Of a DNA stretch of 64,000 bases, positions 18,714 through 27,120 are shown in pieces. The DNA lies in contig NZ_FXWM01000001.1 in NCBI RefSeq assembly GCF_900177675.1, positions 5,465,001 through 5,529,000 of the forward strand, written 5' to 3'. The DNA is from Bacillus sp. OV166 (GTDB lineage: Bacteria; Bacillota; Bacilli; Bacillales; Cytobacillaceae). The notes below the pieces were generated by a model. It saw only the letters and a list, made by a program, of their open reading frames with translations, was not told where the DNA came from and ran no database searches. Each line of letters begins with the position of its first letter. Within the stretch, counting starts at the first letter, position 1. A program made the translations under genes and the position numbers.

Positions 18714-19316
18714 CTAAGCTTTCATCCGTCGTTCCACATCAAAATCTAACATTTGTTGATCAGGTACATTAGCAATCCCGTCACGTTTTAAAGTTTTACT
18801 GATTGTCTTGAAAATAATCCTCAAGTCCAAGCCGAAAGACATGTTTTCTACGTATTTAACATCTAATCCCAATCTGCTGTTCCAATCTAACTGGTTCCTG
18901 CCCTCCACTTGTGCATACCCTGTAATTCCCGGCCTTACAGAATGCCGTTTTCTTTCTTCTAGAGAATAGTAAGGCAAGTATCGAACTAAAAGTGGACGAG
19001 GCCCAACCAAGCTCATGTCACCCTTCACCACATTTAGTAATTGTGGTAACTCATCCAGACTTAAGCGTCTTATCATAAGCCCGACTTTTGTTAATCGAAT
19101 CGAATCCGGTAAGTCATTTCCAGTTTCATCCTTTTCATTTGTCATTGTTCTAAACTTAAATAAAGTAAAAATCTGCTCATGATATCCAACTCGCTTTTGT
19201 TTAAAAAGAATCGGGGAACCTAATTTCACTCTAACGACAATTGCAACACCAAGCATAATTGGGCTGAAGAGACACAATAGAAGTAAACCCACAAAAATAT
19301 CAAACAATCTTTTCAT
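18714..19316 (-). CDS. Short phosphoglycosyltransferase (EpsL/PglC-like sugar transferase)
   Basis: 200-residue monotopic sugar-phosphate transferase (PF02397). One N-terminal re-entrant helix (RLFDIFVGLLLLCLFSPIML) is followed by FKQKRVGYHEQIFTLFKFRTM, the catalytic DE pair in RRLSLDELPQLLNV, and VGPRPLLVRYLPYY. Such enzymes load the first sugar phosphate, often diacetylbacillosamine-phosphate, onto undecaprenyl phosphate. This agrees with the dehydratase, aminotransferase and acetyltransferase genes nearby. ATG is preceded by GGGGGG, and a SinR-type palindrome lies 41 bases upstream. Confidence 0.93.
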   Translation of the reverse strand: MKRLFDIFVGLLLLCLFSPIMLGVAIVVRVKLGSPILFKQKRVGYHEQIFTLFKFRTMTNEKDETGNDLPDSIRLTKVGLMIRRLSLDELPQLLNVVKGDMSLVGPRPLLVRYLPYYSLEERKRHSVRPGITGYAQVEGRNQLDWNSRLGLDVKYVENMSFGLDLRIIFKTISKTLKRDGIANVPDQQMLDFDVERRMKA

Positions 19317-19356
19317 TATTACCCCCCAGTCCCATTCAATATAATAGTATTATTAT

Positions 19357-19372
19357 GTTCTTAAAAACGAAC
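19357..19372 (-). promoter_or_regulatory. SinR-type operator upstream of the EpsL-like gene
   Basis: GTTCTTAAAAACGAAC, a 16-base imperfect palindrome with the GTTC-N8-GAAC arrangement, lies between the glycosyltransferase 2 gene and the sugar-transferase gene. TTGTTC overlapping the site could be a -35 element with AATACT 17 bases on. It is nearly identical to the site at 15406. Confidence 0.55.
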
Positions 19373-19413
19373 AATTTGTGTAAAGAATTGCTTATCCTGG
19401 GATAAAAACATTA

Positions 19414-20187
19414 CTATGATGTTTTAGAATGTTTCTTAAAAGCGTGTAATGAATAATTTACAAAATACCATAAAGCGGTAGCGAAATTGATCTTCTGAAC
19501 CTTTCTATACGTATTCCATGTTTTCTGAGCGGATTTTAGTTTGTTACTTGAGAGTGAATGTACACATTTTCTATAAATTGCCAACTCCTCATTCAATCCA
19601 TAAGCGTGGATTCCTTTTGAGAGAATGGAAAGCCAAAGCCCAAAATCTTCAGAACAATCCCTATATAATGGCATTTGTACTATCCCTACTTTTCTTTTAT
19701 CCAACAAAACAGTTAAAGTTCCGATCATAGTATTTTTCAATAGACTTTTATACTCTAGCTTAGGGAGAGCCCGAAATACGACATCAGTTTTATCACCGTT
19801 TTCATTCATAATCCTGTAATCAGTATAAGAAAAAGCAAGATCATTTTTTTCCATAAACACTACCTGCCGCTCTAATTTTTGAGGTAGCCAAAGGTCATCA
19901 CTATCTAGAAAGGCAAGATAGTTTCCCTTTGCAGCAGCAATTGCTCTATTTCGTGCATTGGCAGGTCCGCTATTTTCTTTAAGTTCAAATAACTTGATTC
20001 TAGAATCATGAACCATTTCTTGCTTTACAATATCAACCGTGTTATCTAACGAGCAATCATCTACAATAATCATTTCCCAGTTTGTAAAGGTTTGCGCTTT
20101 AACTGAATGAATGGTTTCAGTAATAAATTTTGAAGCGTTATAAGTTGGAGTGATAATTGAAACAGCCGCTTCTGTTGAGTATTCCAT
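19414..20187 (-). CDS. Glycosyltransferase family 2
   Basis: 257-residue GT-A glycosyltransferase. It has the N-terminal nucleotide-binding stretch VSIITPTYNASKFITETIHS, VKAQTFTNWEMIIVDDCSLD, the metal-binding DSD in LAFLDSDDLW near residue 97, and a C-terminal EDFGLWLSI segment with the likely catalytic acid. Overall it resembles small family-2 enzymes of capsule and teichuronic acid clusters. It has no membrane helix. The sugar transferred is not predictable. Its ATG has only a GGGG-type ribosome site. Confidence 0.92.
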   Translation of the reverse strand: MEYSTEAAVSIITPTYNASKFITETIHSVKAQTFTNWEMIIVDDCSLDNTVDIVKQEMVHDSRIKLFELKENSGPANARNRAIAAAKGNYLAFLDSDDLWLPQKLERQVVFMEKNDLAFSYTDYRIMNENGDKTDVVFRALPKLEYKSLLKNTMIGTLTVLLDKRKVGIVQMPLYRDCSEDFGLWLSILSKGIHAYGLNEELAIYRKCVHSLSSNKLKSAQKTWNTYRKVQKINFATALWYFVNYSLHAFKKHSKTS

Positions 20188-20256
20188 TTTTTTACCCCAC
20201 TCTCTCCACTTTGTATACTTTGAAACGACTCTTCAGACCTCAAAAAGTAAGACTTT

Positions 20257-21654
20257 CTAATGATTAATTACCTTGTTTTGTTCAAGATTTTTTAGTAATT
20301 TCTGGTTGAGAATATTATCCTCTTTTACCCCTTGAGCTTGCTCACGTTGAAGAACAACTCTGATCGTTTGCAATAGGATTTTCAAATCCAACCAAAACGA
20401 ATAATTGCGAACATATAGTAAGTCAAAACGTAATTTATCATCTACAGGAGTGGTGTAGTTTCCTAACACTTGTGCTAAACCTGTTATTCCTGGCTTCACG
20501 GTTAATCGATAAGTATATTCAGGGAGTTTTTGTTTAAATTGATTAATGAAATATTCTCGTTCTGGTCTTGGTCCTACTAAGCTCATTTCCCCCTTTAGTA
20601 CATTTAATAATTGTGGAAGCTCATCCAAACGAACAGCCCTTATGAACCTTCCAATTAAAGTAATTCTGGGATCTCTATCTGTGGCTAATACTGGTCCCGT
20701 TCTCTTTTCTGCATCTTGAATCATACTTCTAAACTTATAAATCCAATATGGATTTCCATTTAGTCCTATACGTTCCTGTTTATAAAGAGCAGGTCCTTTA
20801 GAGGTGAGTGGGATTAATAAAAATAAAATTAATAAAAAAGGGCTAGCGATTACTATAACAATTGACGATACAATCACATCAAACATCCGTTTAAAAATTT
20901 TTTGACTTACGCTTAAAATTGGAGATTTTATCGAAATGACGAGCATATCATCTATTTGCTGTGTACCGGCACCCAGTATCGACAATTCAAATAATTGTGG
21001 TACCACCAATATTTCTTTTCCGTAATTGATACATAAGCCCACAATTTCCTCTTTATCCTCCCTGCTAATAGTGGGGCTTAGTAGGAAAAGATCTCCCTTT
21101 TTTACGTAGTCATGGATAAAACCTTTTTTTGCTAAGGGAATAAATCCCGATATTTCGAACCACCCTTTATTATGATTTAAGAATTTGTCAGCTAAATACA
21201 ATCCTGTTTTTGAATCTTCACCGATAATATAGACTTTCTTTTTACCGAATATTTTTTTGTTTAAATACCAAATACATACCCGCGTACAGATTAATAGAAT
21301 CGTTTGAATAAGGAATGCTTCAAAAATAAAGCTTTGCTGGAAGGATAGATAATGTGTCCATAGTGATACCATTGAGATGAAACCTGAGAAGACAACCATC
21401 GATAATATAATTGAATATACTAAATGCTGAATACTTTTTCTGCGCCAATCTGCGTATAGTCCATAAAGATAAAAAACAATAATTGAGGAAACCGAAAGTA
21501 CAATTAACCAAAAGTAATCGATGTTCACCCCCTTACTAGGGATTGAAAATAAATTCGAGAACCAATTCGTCATGAAAAATCCTACAGATACTAACGTGAT
21601 ATCAACGAAAGCCAGAATAAATTTTACATAAGTCCCTCTATAGTCTTCATTCAT
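20257..21654 (-). CDS. WbaP-type polyprenyl phosphoglycosyltransferase
   Basis: 465-residue initiating enzyme for polysaccharide synthesis. Four N-terminal membrane helices (about 10-120) are followed by a Rossmann-like region (KVYIIGEDSKTGLYLADKFL). A fifth helix near 275-297 precedes the catalytic PF02397 domain with YKQERIGLNGNPYWIYKFRSM, DELPQLLNVLKGEMSLVGPRP and VKPGITGLAQVLG. It transfers a hexose-1-phosphate to undecaprenyl phosphate. It is the second initiator in the same cluster, besides the short one at 18714-19316. ATG is preceded by AGGAG. Confidence 0.93.
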   Translation of the reverse strand: MNEDYRGTYVKFILAFVDITLVSVGFFMTNWFSNLFSIPSKGVNIDYFWLIVLSVSSIIVFYLYGLYADWRRKSIQHLVYSIILSMVVFSGFISMVSLWTHYLSFQQSFIFEAFLIQTILLICTRVCIWYLNKKIFGKKKVYIIGEDSKTGLYLADKFLNHNKGWFEISGFIPLAKKGFIHDYVKKGDLFLLSPTISREDKEEIVGLCINYGKEILVVPQLFELSILGAGTQQIDDMLVISIKSPILSVSQKIFKRMFDVIVSSIVIVIASPFLLILFLLIPLTSKGPALYKQERIGLNGNPYWIYKFRSMIQDAEKRTGPVLATDRDPRITLIGRFIRAVRLDELPQLLNVLKGEMSLVGPRPEREYFINQFKQKLPEYTYRLTVKPGITGLAQVLGNYTTPVDDKLRFDLLYVRNYSFWLDLKILLQTIRVVLQREQAQGVKEDNILNQKLLKNLEQNKVINH

Positions 21655-21717
21655 TTCATTTCTCCTTCCTAGGAAGTTTATTGAATATTATAGATAATTG
21701 ACTTTTTTTAATTTAGA

Positions 21718-22770
21718 TTAGTTACATTTCCAGTACTCCTGTAAAGTATTACTAACCATTTGATCTAGAGAAAAATCCTCTTCTACTTTCCTACGGGCAT
21801 TTACAATACATTGATTCAGAACCTGTTCTTCAGATTCTATAAATAAAATTTTCTTACAGAAGTCATCTACTGAATGATTATTTATGAGAAAACCCGTTTT
21901 ATTTTCAATAATAGCTTCCTTAATTCCACCTCGATTAATGGATATGATAGGGGTACCAACTGCCATAGCTTCTAAAATAACCATTGGAAATACTTCTCTA
22001 TAGGACGTTAAAAGTAAGAGATTCATACTTTTAATAAATTCCTCAGGATTATGAACGATACCCACCATCTTTACCTTATGAGAAAGATTTTGTGAGCGAA
22101 TTAAGTTGTTTAATTTTTGGTATTCTGGACCATCTCCTGCAATATAAAACATGAGATTCGGAATGTCTCGAAGCTTGTTTGCAATATTAATAAATAGCTC
22201 ATGATTTTTTTCTTCTGATAATCTTGCTAATATACCAACATTGAAAAATTCCCCTTTTTCTTTTCCATGGAAAACAAACTGTTTTAAATCAACGCCATTG
22301 TAAACTGTTGTAATTTTGTTAGGCTTTATTCCGGCCTTCACAAGGTTAAATTTTTCAAAGTCACTTACTGTGATGATTCTTTCTACATATTTATTTAATA
22401 AATATGAGAACAAAAATCGACTTTTCTCCTCAAGAACAGTTACATTATGCTTGGTATAAACAATCTTGAAGTTTTTTTTAGTCAACTTTTTAATAAATAT
22501 ACAATACAGAACCATCCTCAAACTATTCGCGTGAATTAGGTCTATTTGTTTATCAATCAATATCTCTTTCAGCTTTTTTATGTTAAGCACATGCTTAGTT
22601 CTACTTATTTCACTAAAGTTATTTTTATGTTTGATTTTCTCGTACAGCTCTCCTGAACCGGCAGCAAAGTGAAAATTTATGTTAGGGTCCTGTAATTGAT
22701 TCTCCAATTTACAAAAATACATTTCTGCTCCGCCAAAAATCAGCTTATCCGTAATGACTAAAATGTTCAT
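21718..22770 (-). CDS. Glycosyltransferase family 4
   Basis: GT-B enzyme of about 350 residues. The N-terminal domain starts MNILVITDKLIFGGAEMYF and contains DLIHANSLRMVLYCIFIKK. The donor domain shows VGILARLSEEKNHELFINIA, MFYIAGDGPEYQKLNNLI and the E-x7-E motif in REVFPMVILEAMAVGTPIIS. ATG at 22770 has AGGAGG 11 bases upstream; ATG and GTG starts 9 and 12 bases earlier would sit almost on that site. It lies downstream of the polymerase gene and is translated in the same direction. Confidence 0.91.
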   Translation of the reverse strand: MNILVITDKLIFGGAEMYFCKLENQLQDPNINFHFAAGSGELYEKIKHKNNFSEISRTKHVLNIKKLKEILIDKQIDLIHANSLRMVLYCIFIKKLTKKNFKIVYTKHNVTVLEEKSRFLFSYLLNKYVERIITVSDFEKFNLVKAGIKPNKITTVYNGVDLKQFVFHGKEKGEFFNVGILARLSEEKNHELFINIANKLRDIPNLMFYIAGDGPEYQKLNNLIRSQNLSHKVKMVGIVHNPEEFIKSMNLLLLTSYREVFPMVILEAMAVGTPIISINRGGIKEAIIENKTGFLINNHSVDDFCKKILFIESEEQVLNQCIVNARRKVEEDFSLDQMVSNTLQEYWKCN

Positions 22771-22795
22771 GCTTTGCATCACCTCCTTTAAAACT

Positions 22796-24061
22796 TTAAT
22801 TCAACTTTATTCTTTGTTTATGGGAAGTTAAGACAGGGAGAGGGTCTGTCTTCTTCGCTTCAGTTCGTAATACCTGCTTCTCATTATGCAAATAGGTAGA
22901 TAATATCGCTAAATACAAAAAAAATATATCGTTAATAATCACCGAAAGGAAACCCATTTGAAGTATAAACCCGATAAATGTAAAGAATAGATAGGGTTTA
23001 TTTTTATGTGTTCTACTTTGTATTAATTGAACAAACACTAAAATGATAAATAAGCAAAAGCAGGAAATTCCTAATAAACCGGATTCTGATAATATCTCTA
23101 AAAATGTATTATGAACTTGAAGTGTATCTCCAAATTGAAATGAATTGTAAGCAGGAAAGTTAAATGCTCCAATTCCAACATATTTGTGTGAAGCAAAAAA
23201 ATCCCAGGCCCTTCCCCACAATTCTAACCTCCCGCTTCCACCATCCGAGGACATGTCTTCAATTCTCGATTCTAAAATCCCATATATATCGAATTTCAAA
23301 TGAACGATTGCAATATACAAACTAACCGATAAAGCAGCTACGATACCAACTAGCAATTTTAATCGTTTTAATGGATTATCATTCAAAATATAAATAAAGA
23401 AGATAAAAGCCATTATTAAAAGCCCGCCTCTTGAAAAAGTCAATAAATTCGTAATAATACAAAGGGTTAAACCAATTTTGTTTTTTAAAGAATTAGAATT
23501 GCATAAGTAATAACAAAAAAATAAAGTATTATACAGAACAAAAAAGTTAGGATCCTGTACCAACCCGATTAATCGGGGGTAATCCCGATCTAACATGACT
23601 CCGAATTCATATATTCTGTCGCCCTCGAAAATAAAGCCCACACTTTTTAATCCGATAAAATAGAGGACTAGGCTAGCTAAATTAAAAAAAAGTCCTACAT
23701 CTGAAATCGCCCTTTCGACCACCAAATTTTTTGATCTTGCAATAATGGATTTAATAATAAAATAACAAGAAATATATAGAACTATCCCTATGAAAATTCT
23801 AATACTGGAGGCTGGATATAATGAAAATGCTCCAGTAAAGCTATACATCAAATAAAATAACAACATCGCTACTTCAAACAAGTGAAGCCTATAGAAGTAA
23901 AATGAGCCGATATGGATGAATAAATATAAAATAGAGAAGACCAAATACGGTTTTATGGCAAACCCAACATAAATATAGTAATTTGCAAGAGTTACCAGTA
24001 AAAAGAGAAAGAAGATTGTGAAGCTATATTTTTGAGAACTTGGAGCTATATTATCGTCCAT
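22796..24061 (-). CDS. O-antigen ligase/polymerase-like (Wzy) membrane protein
   Basis: 421-residue polytopic membrane protein with about eleven helices. The Wzy_C/O-antigen ligase signature lies in NLLTFSRGGLLIMAFIFF, followed by a long extracytoplasmic loop (SSDGGSGRLELWGRAWDFFA) and VGIGAFNFPAYNSF with the histidine in LQVHNTFLEILSESGLLG. It probably polymerises repeat units outside the membrane. It starts 1 base after the flippase stop, with GGGGG as ribosome site. Confidence 0.87.
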   Translation of the reverse strand: MDDNIAPSSQKYSFTIFFLFLLVTLANYYIYVGFAIKPYLVFSILYLFIHIGSFYFYRLHLFEVAMLLFYLMYSFTGAFSLYPASSIRIFIGIVLYISCYFIIKSIIARSKNLVVERAISDVGLFFNLASLVLYFIGLKSVGFIFEGDRIYEFGVMLDRDYPRLIGLVQDPNFFVLYNTLFFCYYLCNSNSLKNKIGLTLCIITNLLTFSRGGLLIMAFIFFIYILNDNPLKRLKLLVGIVAALSVSLYIAIVHLKFDIYGILESRIEDMSSDGGSGRLELWGRAWDFFASHKYVGIGAFNFPAYNSFQFGDTLQVHNTFLEILSESGLLGISCFCLFIILVFVQLIQSRTHKNKPYLFFTFIGFILQMGFLSVIINDIFFLYLAILSTYLHNEKQVLRTEAKKTDPLPVLTSHKQRIKLN

Positions 24062-24062
24062 C

Positions 24063-25520
24063 TTATACCCCCTGGGATTTCTTGGTCTTCCATTTATAAC
24101 CTATTCCACGTACTTTAATAAACTCATAAATTATATTCTTAAATTCTTTATCTATAAAAAGTACTAAGGTTAATAGAAGGAAGTTAAAAACAACAGCTAA
24201 AAATGGATGGGAATCTAGAAAAAATTCAATACCACCTAAACAAATGATAAAAAATGATAAGTATGGATATATTGCCTTTTTGGCAATAATCCAACGATTG
24301 GGATTGTAAATCCAAAATCCTAATAGGGCAATTCCTTCAATCATTACACCTGCGAATGCTGCTCCAGTTACACCAAATAACCTGCTTAAAAACAAATAAA
24401 GAAAGACTCCTGAAATTACTGCAATCGATTGAACAATGGTACGAAGAGACTGTAATCCCTTTGTCGTTAAACCATCTGCTAATGCAATATTAATTGCCTG
24501 TAAGGTAAGCATTAAGGATAAAATTTTCAGTGGAAATGATGCATGAATCCACTTATCACCAAACAGTAAATCTATTACAACATTTGACATATAGTAAAAA
24601 GGAATTGTCATCGCCATTCCTACTAATGTCATGATCTTGATAAGCGTTATGTTGTATCTTAAATGATCGTCTAATAGATTATTATTAAAGGCTCTGAATA
24701 GTACTGGGTAATAAGCTCCCGCAATAATAAATGGAATTTGCTGTAATGCCTGGGGAATTCGATAAGCTACTGCAAATAATGCAACTTCTTCTAGAGTTAT
24801 GGTCTTTTCAAGCACTAGGGGTCCTAAATGCGGAAGCATTACAAAAAGCAATCCACCTAAAGTAAATGACCCTAGATTTTGTAAAAGTCCTTTATGGAAT
24901 TTACCTTTCAATCGAATGTTAACATTTCTACTTACTAGATAGACCCCAAACACACCTCCGGCAAAATAAGACAGACCATATAAAGTGGTAATAATCAATG
25001 GCTTAAGGCTAAAGTGAATCCCTACTGTTAGGGTCAGAACTAAACAAACAGAAGAAATAATTCGTATCATCCCGTTATACTGCATTTTCTCAATCATTTG
25101 AAAAAACGTTGTACCGATACTTTGTAGGGCAATTCCTAAAACCATCGGAATAATTAAATAATACGCTGTTTGTATTAACTCTTTATTCCCTGAGTTTGAA
25201 ATATGAATTACGACAAATCCACAGATAAATGTTGCTACAAGTAAAACCATTCTCATTTTCACATATGAAGAGATTAGGATGGATAGATCCATATCCTTTT
25301 TAGATCCTTCTCTTAAGACAATGGTACTTAGTCCAGCATCTGTAAAATATCCCATAATCATTGCAAATGCTAACACAACACTAAACATCCCATAATCATA
25401 CGACTTTAAATAATTGGCTAAAATGATTAGTGCCGTAGCATTTAATACACTAGATAGTGCTGTACTATAAAACAGATGAGTAATATTTTTTGCAATAGAA
25501 TTTTTCTTTAATTTCTCCAT
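24063..25520 (-). CDS. Polysaccharide flippase (Wzx, PST family)
   Basis: Membrane exporter of lipid-linked repeat units, 485 residues from the chosen start, with about 13-14 hydrophobic helices. The N-terminus KNITHLFYSTALSSVLNATA and the segments GMFSVVLAFAMIMGYFTDAG and LREGSKKD are typical of the polysaccharide transporter superfamily. ATG at 25520 has AAGGTGG 8 bases upstream; the in-frame GTG at 25532 overlaps that site. It lies between the CapB-like and Wzy-like genes, the normal Wzx/Wzy arrangement. Confidence 0.92.
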   Translation of the reverse strand: MEKLKKNSIAKNITHLFYSTALSSVLNATALIILANYLKSYDYGMFSVVLAFAMIMGYFTDAGLSTIVLREGSKKDMDLSILISSYVKMRMVLLVATFICGFVVIHISNSGNKELIQTAYYLIIPMVLGIALQSIGTTFFQMIEKMQYNGMIRIISSVCLVLTLTVGIHFSLKPLIITTLYGLSYFAGGVFGVYLVSRNVNIRLKGKFHKGLLQNLGSFTLGGLLFVMLPHLGPLVLEKTITLEEVALFAVAYRIPQALQQIPFIIAGAYYPVLFRAFNNNLLDDHLRYNITLIKIMTLVGMAMTIPFYYMSNVVIDLLFGDKWIHASFPLKILSLMLTLQAINIALADGLTTKGLQSLRTIVQSIAVISGVFLYLFLSRLFGVTGAAFAGVMIEGIALLGFWIYNPNRWIIAKKAIYPYLSFFIICLGGIEFFLDSHPFLAVVFNFLLLTLVLFIDKEFKNIIYEFIKVRGIGYKWKTKKSQGV

Positions 25521-25577
25521 AAAAATAGCCACCTTATATTAACAAACACCTGATTAAAGAAGTTTTCCCCCTAGTAA

Positions 25578-26222
25578 TTATCCTGTTTGATAAATAACTC
25601 CTACAATTCTATTGTTTTTTCTATCCAAGTAATCTTTTGTTAGAAGTACATCTTCTTTCTTCGTTTTATTTTCTGTTAGCACTAAAATAACACCATCACA
25701 TTGATTTGCTAGAATATGAGAATCTGATGCTATTAAAAAAGGTGGGGCATCAATGATTACCACATCAAACTCCGACACACAGTTTCTAACAAATTCCTTT
25801 ACTTTACTTGCTATCCATATTTCTGATGGATTTAAAGGAATAGGACCAGTTGGTAAAACGAATAGTCCTGGGACAAACGTTTCTTTGATATAAAGTTGGA
25901 TGTTTTCTTCATCCAAAATCACATTTGTTAATCCATTCTCATTTTTTATCTGAAACAAACTGTTTAATGAAGGTTTCCGTAAATTGGCATCAACAAGTAG
26001 TACCTTTTTACCTTGCTCAACAAAAGCAATTGCTAATTTAGAAGAGATAATAGATTTTTGTTCCTCATTACGTGGCGATGTTACCATTAATAATACCGAA
26101 TCACTAATAGATACTTGATCTATATTCGTACGAATCATTCGAATTTGTTCAGTACTGATTAAATCTTCATTAAGCTGAAGCCTTTGCATTATTTTTTTTG
26201 TTTCATCCCTTTTCTTATACAC
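25578..26222 (-). CDS. CapB/CpsD-family cytoplasmic kinase-like protein with degenerate Walker A
   Basis: About 214 residues, homologous to EpsB/YwqD tyrosine kinases. It has the N-terminal EQIRMIRTNI, Walker A' VLLVDANLRKPSLNSLF and Walker B DVVIIDAPPF. Where relatives have GEGKST, this protein reads TSPRNEEQKSII: the lysine is kept but the glycines are gone. The tyrosine-rich C-terminal tail is also absent (it ends RIVGVIYQTG). GTG at 26222 is preferred because AGAGGGGG lies 7 bases upstream; it overlaps the Wzz-like stop by 8 bases. It may be a regulatory rather than a fully active kinase. Confidence 0.85.
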   Translation of the reverse strand: MYKKRDETKKIMQRLQLNEDLISTEQIRMIRTNIDQVSISDSVLLMVTSPRNEEQKSIISSKLAIAFVEQGKKVLLVDANLRKPSLNSLFQIKNENGLTNVILDEENIQLYIKETFVPGLFVLPTGPIPLNPSEIWIASKVKEFVRNCVSEFDVVIIDAPPFLIASDSHILANQCDGVILVLTENKTKKEDVLLTKDYLDRKNNRIVGVIYQTG

Positions 26223-26958
26223 TGATTTGCCCCCTCTTATTATCATTTAAGACGGCTGACTGTTGCTTCCTTTTGTTTTTATTCATAAATTTTCTTTTGC
26301 TATTTTTTAAATTTATTTGTCCTAATACTGGTAAACCTACAATACCTTCAATCTCTTTTACATCTTTAATCGAATCGTCCCAATACTCTCTAAACATTGC
26401 AAGGCCAACACCAAGGAAAATTCCAATCATTGCACCAATTGCGACGTTTAAAGACAAACTTCCAACGATCTTAATCGATGGATCTCCATCTGTATCACTT
26501 AATAGCTTTATATCCTTAACATTAAACAGCTCATACATTTTATTGACCGATGTTTTAGCTATGGTATGTGCAAGCTTCTTAGTACTTTCCAAATCATGAT
26601 CCCTTACTACTACATTGATAATTTGTGAATTTCTATTATTTTGTACAACTATCTTTTTCTCTAATTCGTCATCATTTATATTAAGCTCTTTTTTAACAGA
26701 ATTTAGCACGATTGGACTCTTTATGAAATCAATTGTTGAAGCAAGCAGCATACTAAGTTCTTGTGTATCACTATAATTACCTTCTTCCTTTGTAAGTTTG
26801 CCAATTAGGATATTTTCAGTAGCTTCATAGGTTGGCTTTAATAAAAATAGGGATAAACCAACAGTCAAAAGAGATACACATATTACTGTAAGAATGATGG
26901 TTACTATTCTCTTTCTAATAATGCGAAGGAACTTTTTTAGATCTATTCTTTCGTCCAT
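26215..26958 (-). CDS. Wzz/YveK-type chain-length determinant (capsule kinase adaptor)
   Basis: 247-residue membrane protein. It has a cytoplasmic N-terminus (ERIDLKKFLRIIRKRIVTII), helix 1 at about 20-42, an extracytoplasmic Wzz domain, helix 2 near 175-196 (GAMIGIFLGVGLAMFREYWD), and a short cytoplasmic tail that would activate the kinase, as TkmA/EpsA-type adaptors do. ATG at 26958 has GGAGG 5 bases upstream; a longer TTG start is rejected. It overlaps the kinase gene, as is normal for this pair. Confidence 0.9.
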   Translation of the reverse strand: MDERIDLKKFLRIIRKRIVTIILTVICVSLLTVGLSLFLLKPTYEATENILIGKLTKEEGNYSDTQELSMLLASTIDFIKSPIVLNSVKKELNINDDELEKKIVVQNNRNSQIINVVVRDHDLESTKKLAHTIAKTSVNKMYELFNVKDIKLLSDTDGDPSIKIVGSLSLNVAIGAMIGIFLGVGLAMFREYWDDSIKDVKEIEGIVGLPVLGQINLKNSKRKFMNKNKRKQQSAVLNDNKRGQISV

Positions 26959-27070
26959 GGTGACCTCCAAAAACTAATATATTTATTACTCAGTTTTTAC
27001 CATATGAATCAATCATGAGAGAACTGAAACATCTCGCTCCATCGTTAGCAATACATTCATCCCTCTAATT

Positions 27071-27086
27071 ACTCTTTATAACGAAC
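27071..27086 (-). promoter_or_regulatory. Degenerate SinR-type operator upstream of the Wzz-like gene
   Basis: ACTCTTTATAACGAAC keeps the right half AACGAAC of the cluster palindrome, but its left half is altered in two bases (ACTC for GTTC). It lies 113 bases before the Wzz-like start, in the gap after the beta-helix gene. It is weaker than the other sites. Confidence 0.35.
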
Positions 27087-27120
27087 ACAAAGGTGCAACT
27101 TAACAAAAAAGTGTTGGATT

